Below, in pieces: positions 32,816 through 43,037 of a stretch of 64,000 nt of DNA. The stretch is taken from positions 310,001 to 374,000 of the forward strand of contig WGNF01000002.1 in NCBI GenBank assembly GCA_016124615.1, given 5' to 3'. Under the pieces are notes generated by a model that was not told the origin of the DNA, ran no database searches, and was given only the letters and a program-made list of their open reading frames with translations. Origin of the DNA: Paracoccaceae bacterium. Its GTDB lineage: Bacteria > Pseudomonadota > Alphaproteobacteria > Rhodobacterales > Rhodobacteraceae. A program made the translations under genes and the position numbers. The first letter of the stretch is position 1. Each line of letters opens with the position of its first letter.

Positions 32816-33928
32816 TTGGGCGATCTGGCGCTTCTCGAATTGACCCTGTCGCACTTCCGGTCACACCGCGCGGCGCGGCTGGTGCTGGACGGGCGACCGG
32901 TGGCGATCTGGGGGCCGAACGGCGCCGGCAAGACCAACATCCTTGAGGCAGTGTCGCTGCTGTCGCCCGGCCGGGGGCTGCGGCGCGCGGCGGCGGACGA
33001 CATGGCCCGGCAACCCGAGGGGCTGGGCTGGAAGGTGTCGGCCGTGCTGAAAAGCCTCTGGCAGGTGCATGAGGTCGAGACATGGGCCGAGCCGGGGGCG
33101 GGGCGGCAGGTGCGCATCGACGGCAAGGCCGCGACGCAGGTGATGCTGGGTCATGTCGCGCGGGTTCTGTGGCTGGTGCCGGTGATGGATAGGCTCTGGC
33201 AAGAGGGGGCCGACGGGCGGCGGCGGTTCCTTGACCGGATGGCGATGAGCTTCGAGCCGGGCCATGCCGAACAAACGCTCGGCTACGAAAAGGCGATGCG
33301 GGAGCGGAACCGTCTGCTGCGCGATGGTGTCGGCGATCCGGCCTGGTATGGCGCACTTGAGGCGCGGATGGCAGAGACGGGTGCCGCGATCATCGCGGCG
33401 CGGGCGCGAACGATCGAACGGATTGCGCTGGCGCAGCGGGGGGCCGAGACCGCGTTTCCGCAGGCCGACCTGATGCTGACCGATCCGGATCAGGAGTTGC
33501 CGGGCACTGCGGGTGATCTGGCCGCGCTGTGGGCGGCCGGACGGCGGCGCGACATGGCGGCGGGCCGGACGCTGGCGGGGCCGCACCGGGCGGACCTGCT
33601 GGCCATCTACGCCGCCAAGGGGATTGCCGCCGACCAGTGTTCGACCGGCGAACAGAAGGCGCTGCTGATCTCGCTGATCCTGGCGAATGCGCGGGCGCTG
33701 GCGCAGGATTTTGGCGCACCGCCGATCCTGTTGCTGGATGAGGTTGCCGCCCATCTGGATGCCGGTCGGCGGTCGGCGCTTTATGACGAAATCTGCGCGC
33801 TTGGGGCGCAGGCGTTCATGACCGGCACCGGCGGGGATCTGTTCGCGGGGCTTGCGGGCCGCGCGCAGGGTGTCATGGTCAGCGAAGCCGCCGGACTGTC
33901 GGCGATTGAGGAAGGAGAGGTGCCATGA
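32816..33928 (+). CDS. recF: DNA replication and repair protein RecF
   Basis: RecF helps load RecA at gaps and stalled forks. The 370-residue ATPase has LTLSHFRSHRAARLVLDGRP, Walker A IWGPNGAGKTNILEAVS, a signature region TGEQKALLISLILANARAL and Walker B PPILLLDEVAAHLDAGRR. The start is a TTG at 32816 with AAAGG about 7 bases upstream; the ATG at 32811 is out of frame and meets a stop after ten codons. The stop overlaps the VOC gene. Confidence 0.93.
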   Translation: MGDLALLELTLSHFRSHRAARLVLDGRPVAIWGPNGAGKTNILEAVSLLSPGRGLRRAAADDMARQPEGLGWKVSAVLKSLWQVHEVETWAEPGAGRQVRIDGKAATQVMLGHVARVLWLVPVMDRLWQEGADGRRRFLDRMAMSFEPGHAEQTLGYEKAMRERNRLLRDGVGDPAWYGALEARMAETGAAIIAARARTIERIALAQRGAETAFPQADLMLTDPDQELPGTAGDLAALWAAGRRRDMAAGRTLAGPHRADLLAIYAAKGIAADQCSTGEQKALLISLILANARALAQDFGAPPILLLDEVAAHLDAGRRSALYDEICALGAQAFMTGTGGDLFAGLAGRAQGVMVSEAAGLSAIEEGEVP

Positions 33929-34368
33929 CCCCGCAACGGGTGACGCTGATCACGCTGGGCGTGGCCGATCTGGGCCGCGCGCGGGCCTTCTATGCCGCGC
34001 TTGGCTGGCAACCGGCGGCCGCGCCCGAGGGCGTGACTTTTTACCAGATGCACGGCGCGGTGCTGGCGCTGTTCGTGCTGGCGGATCTTGCCTCGGATCA
34101 GGGCCGGGCCGGGGTGGAACTCGGTACCGGGGCGATGACGTTGGCACAGAATTTCGCGACCGAGGCCGAGGTGGACGAAGCCTATGCGCTGGCGCTTTCC
34201 GCGGGCGCTACGGCGTTGAAACAGCCGGAGAAAGTGTTCTGGGGCGGTTATTCCGGCTACTACGCCGACCCGGACGGGCATGTCTGGGAACTGGCGATGA
34301 ACCCGTTCTGGCCGCTGGCGGCGGATGGCAGCCTGACGCTGCCGGGCGATGCCGGGGCCGCGCAATGA
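33925..34368 (+). CDS. VOC/glyoxalase-like protein
   Basis: A 147-residue protein of the vicinal-oxygen-chelate fold: LITLGVADLGRARAFYAALG at the N-terminus, and a second half with GYSGYYADPDGHVWELAMNP. The first-module histidine typical of metal-binding glyoxalase I is not clear, so it may be a binding protein or a divergent dioxygenase-like enzyme. It overlaps recF by 4 bases (ATGA). Substrate unknown. Confidence 0.8.
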   Translation: MTPQRVTLITLGVADLGRARAFYAALGWQPAAAPEGVTFYQMHGAVLALFVLADLASDQGRAGVELGTGAMTLAQNFATEAEVDEAYALALSAGATALKQPEKVFWGGYSGYYADPDGHVWELAMNPFWPLAADGSLTLPGDAGAAQ

Positions 34369-34399
34369 GTGGGCAGATGGCAGCGGGGCGCGGCCCGAG

Positions 34400-35020
34400 A
34401 TGACCGTGACGCTGGCGCAGTTGGCCCTTTACGCCGGTGCCCTGCTGATCCTGTGGGTCACGCCCGGCCCGGTGTTCGTGGCGATTGCGGCGCGGTCGAT
34501 GACCGGCGGCTTCGCCTCGGCCTGGCCGCTGGCGCTGGGCGTCACGATCGGCGATGTGGTCTGGCCGCTGGTGGCGATTTTCGGGCTGACGGCCGTTGTG
34601 GGCGATCATGCGCATCTGCTGGGGATCCTGCGCTGGGTCGCCGCGGCGGTCTTTGCCATGATGGGCGCGGGCCTTGTCGCCCACGCCGGGCGCCCGATCA
34701 GCGCCGACGGACGATTGACCCGCCCCGGCCGCTGGGCTGGCTTTTCGGCGGGCGTCGCGGCAATTCTCGGCAATCCGAAGGCGATCCTGTTCTACATGGG
34801 GGTGCTGCCCGGCTTCTTCGATCTGGCGCGCGTCACCCTACCCGACATCGTGGTGATCATCGCGCTGTCGACCACGATTCCGCTGATCGGAAACCTGCTG
34901 GCGGCGGCGACCGTGGCGCGGGTTCGGGCGCGTCTGACCTCGCCCGCGGTGCTGCGCCGGGTGAACCTGACGGCCGGGGCGCTGCTGATCGTGGTGGGCG
35001 TGGTTATTGCCCTGATTTGA
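34400..35020 (+). CDS. LysE/RhtB-family amino-acid exporter
   Basis: A 206-residue inner-membrane protein with about six helices (YAGALLILWVTPGPVFVAIA at the N-terminus, ILGNPKAILFYMGVLPGFFD in the middle), the LysE/RhtB pattern for exporters of amino acids or similar small molecules. The ATG at 34400 starts at the family N-terminus. It follows the VOC gene and precedes gyrB. Substrate cannot be read from sequence. Confidence 0.85.
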   Translation: MTVTLAQLALYAGALLILWVTPGPVFVAIAARSMTGGFASAWPLALGVTIGDVVWPLVAIFGLTAVVGDHAHLLGILRWVAAAVFAMMGAGLVAHAGRPISADGRLTRPGRWAGFSAGVAAILGNPKAILFYMGVLPGFFDLARVTLPDIVVIIALSTTIPLIGNLLAAATVARVRARLTSPAVLRRVNLTAGALLIVVGVVIALI

Positions 35021-35042
35021 CCGCCAAATCCGGGCGGAGAGC

Positions 35043-35071
35043 GTGACAATCCCCCACCGAGAGCCTATAAA
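35043..35071 (+). promoter_or_regulatory. gyrB promoter
   Basis: GTGACA (35043-35048), a 17-base spacer and TATAAA (35066-35071) give a good sigma-70 promoter 28 bases before the gyrB start. Confidence 0.65.
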
Positions 35072-35080
35072 GCGGGCTGA

Positions 35081-37516
<2,436 letters not shown>

Positions 37517-37528
37517 GCGGACGGTGGG

Positions 37529-37553
37529 GTCTGGCGCCGCGGTGGCGTCAGAC
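37529..37553. terminator. Bidirectional terminator-like hairpin between gyrB and rhaI
   Basis: GTCTGGCGCC (37529-37538) and GGCGTCAGAC (37544-37553) pair with one G-T wobble and a 5-base loop. It lies just after the gyrB stop and includes the rhaI stop, so it could serve both convergent genes. Confidence 0.6.
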
Positions 37554-38828
37554 GATCCCGCCGCTGGCGCCGTGAATGGCTGGGCGGACGGCCGCCACCC
37601 GCGCGCGATAACCGGCCACGCGGTAGGTGGCCACCGGGTCGATGGCGCCGCCCGCGTCGGCCCGTGCCATCGCGAGGATCGGTTCCACGTCGGTGCGGAA
37701 GGCGGCCTTCAGCGTCGCCGTCGCCATCAGCGCGTCGTTGCCGTCCTGATGCCCGGCCAGTGCGGTGCGATCGACCAGCAAGGCCTGGGCATAGGCGCGG
37801 CAGACCTCCATCGCCGACACCATCAGGCTTTCGATCGGGTCGGTGACGTTGTGGCTCTGGTCCAGCATGTGGGCGGGGGCAAAGCCGGGCTTGCCCTCGG
37901 CCGCAACCAGTTCGTTGAAGATCAGAAACAGCCGGTAGGGCGCGACCGATCCGGTATCCAGATCGTCGTCGCCATACTTCGAGTCGTTGAAGTGAAAGCC
38001 CCCGAGCTTGCCCGCCTGAATCAGCCGCGCCACAATCATCTCGATGTTCACATTGGGCGCGTGGTGGCCAAGGTCGACCAGACAGAACGCCTTGGGCCCC
38101 AGCGTCTGCGCGATCATCAGGTTGGTGCCCCAGTCCTGCACCACGGTTGAATAGAACGCGGGTTCATACATCTTGTGTTCGCTGAACAGGCGCCAATCTT
38201 CGGGCAGGGCGGCATAGATCTGCGCCATCGAGGCCAGATACCGCTCGAACTGGCGGGTGAAGTCGGTCTGGCCGGGAAAGTTCGATCCGTCGCCGATCCA
38301 GACCGTCAGCGCCTTCGCACCCAGCGCGCGGCCGATCTCGATACATTCCAGATTATGCGCCACCGCCTGCGCGCGGGTGGCGGCATCGGTATGGGACAGC
38401 GATCCATATTTGTAGCTGTGCGTCTGCCCCGGCTGATCCTGGAAAGTGTTGGAATTCATCGCGTCGAAGCCAAGGCCAAGCGCCTGCGCCTTGGCCATCA
38501 GGTTGGCGGCGGGGGCCTTATCCCACGGGATGTGCAGGCTGACGGTGGGCGTGGCCCGCGTCAGTTGCTGGATGACGGCGCAATCCTCCAGCTTGTCGAA
38601 GATGTTGCGCGGCTCGCCCGCGCCGGGGAAGCGGGCAAAGCGGGTGCCGCCGGTGCCCACGCCCCAGGATGGGATGGCGACGTGATAGGTCGCCACTTTC
38701 GCCTTCACCGCGTCGATGTCGATGCCGCGCCGGGCAAGGCGGTCGCCCAGACTGTCGTAGTCGGCGTTCAGGTTCGTCGCATGTGCCGCGTTTTCCGCCG
38801 CGATCAGGTCGCTGTCGATCATGGTCAT
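37548..38828 (-). CDS. rhaI: L-rhamnose isomerase RhaI
   Basis: RhaI converts L-rhamnose to L-rhamnulose in the cytoplasm. The 426-residue TIM-barrel protein is of the rhizobial/Pseudomonas RhaI type rather than enterobacterial RhaA: VAIPSWGVGTGGTRFARFPG, LHIPWDKAPA, the metal-site regions WIGDGSNFPGQ and FSEHKMYEPAFY, and LVDLGHHAPNVNIE. It is 3 bases downstream of rhaD, so the two form an operon. GAGGTAA precedes the ATG. Confidence 0.93.
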   Translation of the reverse strand: MTMIDSDLIAAENAAHATNLNADYDSLGDRLARRGIDIDAVKAKVATYHVAIPSWGVGTGGTRFARFPGAGEPRNIFDKLEDCAVIQQLTRATPTVSLHIPWDKAPAANLMAKAQALGLGFDAMNSNTFQDQPGQTHSYKYGSLSHTDAATRAQAVAHNLECIEIGRALGAKALTVWIGDGSNFPGQTDFTRQFERYLASMAQIYAALPEDWRLFSEHKMYEPAFYSTVVQDWGTNLMIAQTLGPKAFCLVDLGHHAPNVNIEMIVARLIQAGKLGGFHFNDSKYGDDDLDTGSVAPYRLFLIFNELVAAEGKPGFAPAHMLDQSHNVTDPIESLMVSAMEVCRAYAQALLVDRTALAGHQDGNDALMATATLKAAFRTDVEPILAMARADAGGAIDPVATYRVAGYRARVAAVRPAIHGASGGIV

Positions 38829-38831
38829 GGC

Positions 38832-40934
38832 TTACCTCGTGAACGACTGGACGTTGCCCGCGTCCACGTTGAGGATGTTCCCGGTCGATTTGGCCGACAG
38901 GTCAGAGGCGAAGAAATAGGTCGCCTCGGCGATATCCTCGGGCAGCACGGATCGTTTCAGCAAGGACCGCTGGCGATAGTGTTCCTCTAGCTCGGCGGTG
39001 TCCTTGCCATAGGCGGCGGCGCGTTCCTTCAACCAGTCGCCCGACCAGATTTTCGACCCGCGCAGCACGGCGTCGGGGTTGACCACGTTCACCCGGATGC
39101 CTGCACCCGCGCCTTCCAGCGCAAGGCAGCGGGCAAGGTGAATCTCGGCGGCCTTCGCGGTGCAATAGGCGGCGGCATTGGGGCTGGCGGCGAGGCCGTT
39201 TTTCGAGGCGATGAACACCACGGACCCGCCAAGGCCTTGCGCCCGCAGCATCTTGAACGCCTCGCGGCTGACAAGGAAGTAGCCGGTCGACAGGATGTCC
39301 ATGTTCCGGTTCCAAAGCGCCAGCGTCGTTTCCTCGATCGGCGCGGAAGAGGCGATGCCGGCGTTCGACACCAAAAGATCGACCCCGCCAAACTCCACCG
39401 CCGTTTCGGCATAGGCGGCGATCACGGCGGCCTCGTCCGTCACGTCCACCCGCGCGGTGCGGATCACGTCGCGGCCGAAGCGGCTGATCAGGTTGGTCGA
39501 GGTCGCGGCGAGCGCGGCCTCGTCGATATCGGCCAGCATGACGCAGGCGCCTTCGCGCAGGAACCGTTCGGCGGTAGCCGAGCCGATGCCGCCCGCGCCG
39601 CCGGTGACGAATGCGATCTGCCCGGCAAGGCTTTTCGGCTTCGGCATCCGTTGCAGCTTTGCCTCTTCCAGCAGCCAGTATTCGATGTCGAAGGCTTCCT
39701 GTTCCGGCAGGCCGCAGTATTCGCTGACGGTCGATGCCCCGCGCATCACGTTGATGGCGTTGACGTAGAACTCGCCCGAGATGCGGGCCGTGGCCTTGTC
39801 CTTGGCGAAGGTGATCATGCCGACGCCCGGCGCGAGATAGACCACCGCATTGGGGTCGCGCAGGGCGGGCGAGTTGGCGTGTTTGCAGCGGGTGTAATAG
39901 GCGGTGTAGTCGTCGCGGTAGGCCGCCACGGCATCGGCCAGACCGGCAAGCGTGGTCGCAACATCCGGCTGGGCGGGGTCGAAGGCGACCACCAGCGGGC
40001 GGATTTTGGTGCGCAGGAAATGGTCGGGGCAAGAGGTGCCCAGGGCCGCCAGTTCCGGCATCCGGGCGGCATTGACGAATTCCAGCACCGCGGGCTGATC
40101 GTCGAAATGGCCGACCATACGGTGATCGCGGGAAATCATCCCGCGGATCGCGGGCATCAGCGCCGCCGCCACCGCGCGCCGGTCCGCCGCGCCAAGGCTT
40201 TCATGCCGGGCGCCGCCAAAGACGGTCTTGCCGCGGGTTTCCGCCTCGAACCACTCCATCGCCCGAGTGATGATGTGCAGCGTGGTTTCGTAGCAAACCT
40301 TGGCGTCGTCATCCCACGTGAACAGCCCGTGCGATTCCAGCACGACGCCCTTGGCATCCGGGTTTTCGGCGCAGTACTGGCCCAGCCACAGCCCCAACTC
40401 GTAGCCCGGCCGTTTCCACGGCAACCAGCCGATCTCGTTGCCGAAAATCGTCGCGGTCAGATCTTTCGAATTCTTCGACGCCGCAATCGCGATGATGGCG
40501 TCGGGGTGCATGTGGTCGACATGGGCCTTCGGCACATAGGCGTGCAGCGGCGTGTCGATGCTGGCCGCCCGCGGGTTCAGGTTGAAGGTGCAGTGGGGCA
40601 GGTAGCCCACCATCTCATCCTCGAAGGCGACACCGCGATAGACGCCTTTCAGCGCCCGCAACTTGTCCATGTAGAGGGTCGAGAAGCCGTCCATCTTGAT
40701 CGAGCCGACATCGCCACCCGAGCCCTTGACCCACAGCACCTCTACCTCGGCGCCGGTCAGCGGGTCGCGTTCCATCACCTTGGCCGAGGTATTGCCGCCG
40801 CCGTAATTGGTGATTCGCTTATCAGAGCCGAGCAGGTTGGACCGGTAGAGCAGCTTTTCCGGCTCTGTCATGCCGTCGGCTTTGCTATCATCCCAAAGGT
40901 TTGCGAGCCGGTTTGCGGCGGCGGTGATCGGCAT
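38832..40934 (-). CDS. rhaD: Bifunctional rhamnulose-1-phosphate aldolase / lactaldehyde dehydrogenase RhaD
   Basis: This fused enzyme splits L-rhamnulose-1-phosphate to DHAP and L-lactaldehyde and oxidises the aldehyde. Residues ~1-400 are a class II aldolase domain with metal-site HVDHMHPDAIIAIA; residues ~425-700 are a short-chain dehydrogenase with FVTGGAGGIGSATAERFL, NAGIASSAPIEE and the catalytic YCTAKAAEIH. I start at the second ATG (40934), which has GGGAGGA at proper spacing; one extra Met at 40937 is possible. It heads the leftward rhaD-rhaI operon. Confidence 0.93.
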   Translation of the reverse strand: MPITAAANRLANLWDDSKADGMTEPEKLLYRSNLLGSDKRITNYGGGNTSAKVMERDPLTGAEVEVLWVKGSGGDVGSIKMDGFSTLYMDKLRALKGVYRGVAFEDEMVGYLPHCTFNLNPRAASIDTPLHAYVPKAHVDHMHPDAIIAIAASKNSKDLTATIFGNEIGWLPWKRPGYELGLWLGQYCAENPDAKGVVLESHGLFTWDDDAKVCYETTLHIITRAMEWFEAETRGKTVFGGARHESLGAADRRAVAAALMPAIRGMISRDHRMVGHFDDQPAVLEFVNAARMPELAALGTSCPDHFLRTKIRPLVVAFDPAQPDVATTLAGLADAVAAYRDDYTAYYTRCKHANSPALRDPNAVVYLAPGVGMITFAKDKATARISGEFYVNAINVMRGASTVSEYCGLPEQEAFDIEYWLLEEAKLQRMPKPKSLAGQIAFVTGGAGGIGSATAERFLREGACVMLADIDEAALAATSTNLISRFGRDVIRTARVDVTDEAAVIAAYAETAVEFGGVDLLVSNAGIASSAPIEETTLALWNRNMDILSTGYFLVSREAFKMLRAQGLGGSVVFIASKNGLAASPNAAAYCTAKAAEIHLARCLALEGAGAGIRVNVVNPDAVLRGSKIWSGDWLKERAAAYGKDTAELEEHYRQRSLLKRSVLPEDIAEATYFFASDLSAKSTGNILNVDAGNVQSFTR

Positions 40935-40980
40935 CATGTCCTCCCTGTGCGCAACGTTTCTGTCGCGCTGAATTCTGTTC

Positions 40981-41009
40981 GAATGTGCCAGCCTGCGACG
41001 GAATGTCAA
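40981..41009 (-). promoter_or_regulatory. rhaD-rhaI promoter
   Basis: On the minus strand a perfect TTGACA -35 (41009-41004), a 17-base spacer and ACATTC (40986-40981) give a sigma-70-like promoter, 47 bases upstream of rhaD. The -35 lies inside the first operator repeat. Confidence 0.55.
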
Positions 41010-41083
41010 TCACGAACAATCATATCCAATCATGGTGCAGGTGCAGAAACGCAAATATGACTGAAAATGATTGACACTGATCG
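41004..41083. promoter_or_regulatory. Symmetric DeoR-type operator for the rhamnose genes
   Basis: Three direct repeats CAATCAC (41007), CAATCAT (41017) and CAATCAT (41027) are spaced exactly 10 bases apart. They are mirrored by ATGACTG (41057), ATGATTG (41067) and weaker CTGATCG (41077), again 10 bases apart. TGTCAATCA (41004-41012) and TGATTGACA (41068-41076) are a perfect inverted repeat and contain the two -35 boxes. The neighbouring DeoR-family gene is the likely binder. Confidence 0.7.
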
Positions 41084-41118
41084 GAATCGGTGGAAGCCTC
41101 GGAGAAAGGGAGGACGCG

Positions 41119-41928
41119 ATGCACGAAACGGAACGCCACAGGATCATTCTGTCTGCCGTGCAGGAACGGCCGGTTGCGACCGTGCTGGACCTCGTGTCGC
41201 TGACCGGCGCATCAGAGGCGACGATCCGCCGCGACATCGCCACGCTGCACGTTCAGAAGCGCGTCCGCCGGGTGCGCGGCGGGGCAGAGGCGATCACGCC
41301 GCCGCAGTTCGTCGGGCTGGCTGGGCGGCCGTTCTCTGTCAACGAAACGATCAATATCGCCGCCAAACGCGCTATCGCCCGCGCGGCGGTCGAGCTGTGC
41401 GCGGATGGCGAGCCGATCATCATCAACGGCGGCACGACCACGTTTCAGATGGTGCATCCGCTGTCGGCGCGCCGGATGCAGGTGTTCACCAACTCCTTCC
41501 CGATTGCCGAGCATCTGCTGAAGCATTCGAAGAACACCATCCTGCTTTCGGGCGGCGCGATCTACCGCGAGCAGAACATCATCCTGTCGCCGTTCGAGAA
41601 TGATGTGACGCGCAACTTCTACGCGCGGCGGATGTTCATGGGGGCGCAGGGCCTTGGCCCGCTGGGGCTGATGGAGGCCGATCCGCTGCTGATCCAGGCC
41701 GAACAGAAGCTGATCGGCCAGGCCGATGAGCTTGTGGTGCTGGTCGATTCCTCGAAATTCCGCAACCGCTCCAGCCTGATCCTGTGCCCGCTCAACCGCA
41801 TCCACGTCGTCATCACCGACGACGGGATCAGCGACCGCGACGCGCAGATGCTGGAGGCGGCGGAAATACGGCTGATCGTGGTGCCGGTGGGCGCCGCCGA
41901 CAGGAAAGGCGCCGCGCAGGAGGGATAG
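41119..41928 (+). CDS. rhaR: DeoR-family transcriptional regulator of rhamnose genes
   Basis: A 269-residue DeoR-type repressor: N-terminal helix-turn-helix (ATVLDLVSLTGASEATIRRD, then IATLHVQKRVRRVRGGAEAI) and a C-terminal DeoRC sugar-phosphate sensor domain (IIINGGTTTFQMVHPLSARR, VLVDSSKFRNRSSLILC). GGGAGGA lies before the ATG at 41119. It is divergent from rhaD and first in the uptake operon, as in the Rhizobium leguminosarum rhaRSTPQUK arrangement; the symbol follows that precedent and is not the AraC-type RhaR of enterics. Confidence 0.88.
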   Translation: MHETERHRIILSAVQERPVATVLDLVSLTGASEATIRRDIATLHVQKRVRRVRGGAEAITPPQFVGLAGRPFSVNETINIAAKRAIARAAVELCADGEPIIINGGTTTFQMVHPLSARRMQVFTNSFPIAEHLLKHSKNTILLSGGAIYREQNIILSPFENDVTRNFYARRMFMGAQGLGPLGLMEADPLLIQAEQKLIGQADELVVLVDSSKFRNRSSLILCPLNRIHVVITDDGISDRDAQMLEAAEIRLIVVPVGAADRKGAAQEG

Positions 41929-41967
41929 TGGAGCCCGCGCGGCAAGAAACGCTCAAGGGAGGACCAA

Positions 41968-42960
41968 ATGAGCAACTGGAAGACACTTCTGACGTCGGCG
42001 GCCGTTGCAACCGCCGTGTTTGCCAATGTCGCCCATGCCGACACCAAGCGGATCGCCGTCGTCGTCAAGGCGCTGGGGATCGGCTTTTTCGATGCTGTCG
42101 ACAAGGGCGCGGAAGAGGCCGCCAAGCAGCTTGGCGACGTGCAGATCATCTATACCGGGCCGACCAAGACCACGGCCGAGGGCCAGATCGACGTCATCAA
42201 TGCGCTGATCGCGCAGAAGGTGGATGCGATTGCGATCTCTGCCAATGACAAGGATGCGCTGGTGCCGGTGCTGAAGAAGGCGATGGACCGCGGCATCACA
42301 GTGATCTCGTTCGACTCGGGCGTGGCCCCTGCCGGGCGCGAGATGCAGCTGAATGCGTCCTCGACCGAGCTGATCGGCAAGATGCTGATCAAGATGGCCG
42401 CCGACAGCATGCCCGACGGCGGCAAGGTTGCGGTGCTGTCGGCCTCGGCCACGGCGACGAACCAGAACGCCTGGATCGACGCGATGAAGGCGTCGATGTC
42501 GGCCTATCCGAACATCAAGCTGGATGAGGTCGCCTATGGCGATGACATGGCCGACAAGTCCTATCGCGAAGCGCAGGCCCTGATGCAGAAATACCCGAAC
42601 CTGAAGGCGATCATCGCGCCGACGACGGTGGGCATTCAGGCCGCGGCGCAGGCGGTGGAAGACGCCAAGATGGTCGGCAAGATCAACGTGACCGGTCTTG
42701 GCCTGCCCTCGGAAATGGCCGGGCATGTTCACACCGGCGCCTCGCAGGGTTTTGCAATCTGGAACCCGATCGACCTTGGCTATGCCGCGACGATGATCGC
42801 GGATGAACTGATGACCAAGAAGGCCGAGGCAAAGCCGGGCGCGGTTCTCGACATGGGCCGCATGGGCAAAGTGACGCTGGACGCCAACGGCGAAGGCGCG
42901 ATGGCCGATCCGTTCTTCTACAACGCCAAGAACGTGGATGAGTTCGCCAAGATTTTCTGA
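41968..42960 (+). CDS. rhaS: Rhamnose ABC transporter substrate-binding protein RhaS
   Basis: The periplasmic sugar-binding component, 330 residues. It has a signal peptide (LLTSAAVATAVFANVAHAD) and a type I periplasmic-binding fold (IAVVVKALGIGFFDAVDKGA, VDAIAISANDKDALVPVLKK, VISFDSGVAPAGREMQLNAS). AGGGAGGA precedes the ATG. The gene product is needed in excess over the membrane parts, and a strong hairpin after its stop fits that. Confidence 0.93.
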   Translation: MSNWKTLLTSAAVATAVFANVAHADTKRIAVVVKALGIGFFDAVDKGAEEAAKQLGDVQIIYTGPTKTTAEGQIDVINALIAQKVDAIAISANDKDALVPVLKKAMDRGITVISFDSGVAPAGREMQLNASSTELIGKMLIKMAADSMPDGGKVAVLSASATATNQNAWIDAMKASMSAYPNIKLDEVAYGDDMADKSYREAQALMQKYPNLKAIIAPTTVGIQAAAQAVEDAKMVGKINVTGLGLPSEMAGHVHTGASQGFAIWNPIDLGYAATMIADELMTKKAEAKPGAVLDMGRMGKVTLDANGEGAMADPFFYNAKNVDEFAKIF

Positions 42961-42975
42961 TCGGGCGCAATCCAC

Positions 42976-43006
42976 CGGCCCGGCGCACTTCCTCTGCGCC
43001 GGGCCG
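42976..43006 (+). terminator. Attenuator-like hairpin between rhaS and rhaT
   Basis: CGGCCCGGCGCA and TGCGCCGGGCCG form a perfect 12-bp stem with a 7-base loop, followed by CTCTTTCCCC. Such hairpins after binding-protein genes protect the upstream mRNA and lower expression of the ATPase and permease genes. Confidence 0.75.
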
Positions 43007-43037
43007 CTCTTTCCCCTGACCCTGCCGGACCAATCCC

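Noticed and set aside
32811..32843. ATG at 32811 as recF start
   Set aside because: It is out of frame with RecF and meets a stop after ten codons.
39138..41060. 640-codon plus-strand frame opposite rhaD
   Set aside because: Shadow of rhaD, with Arg/Gly/His/Asp-rich composition and no recognisable domain.
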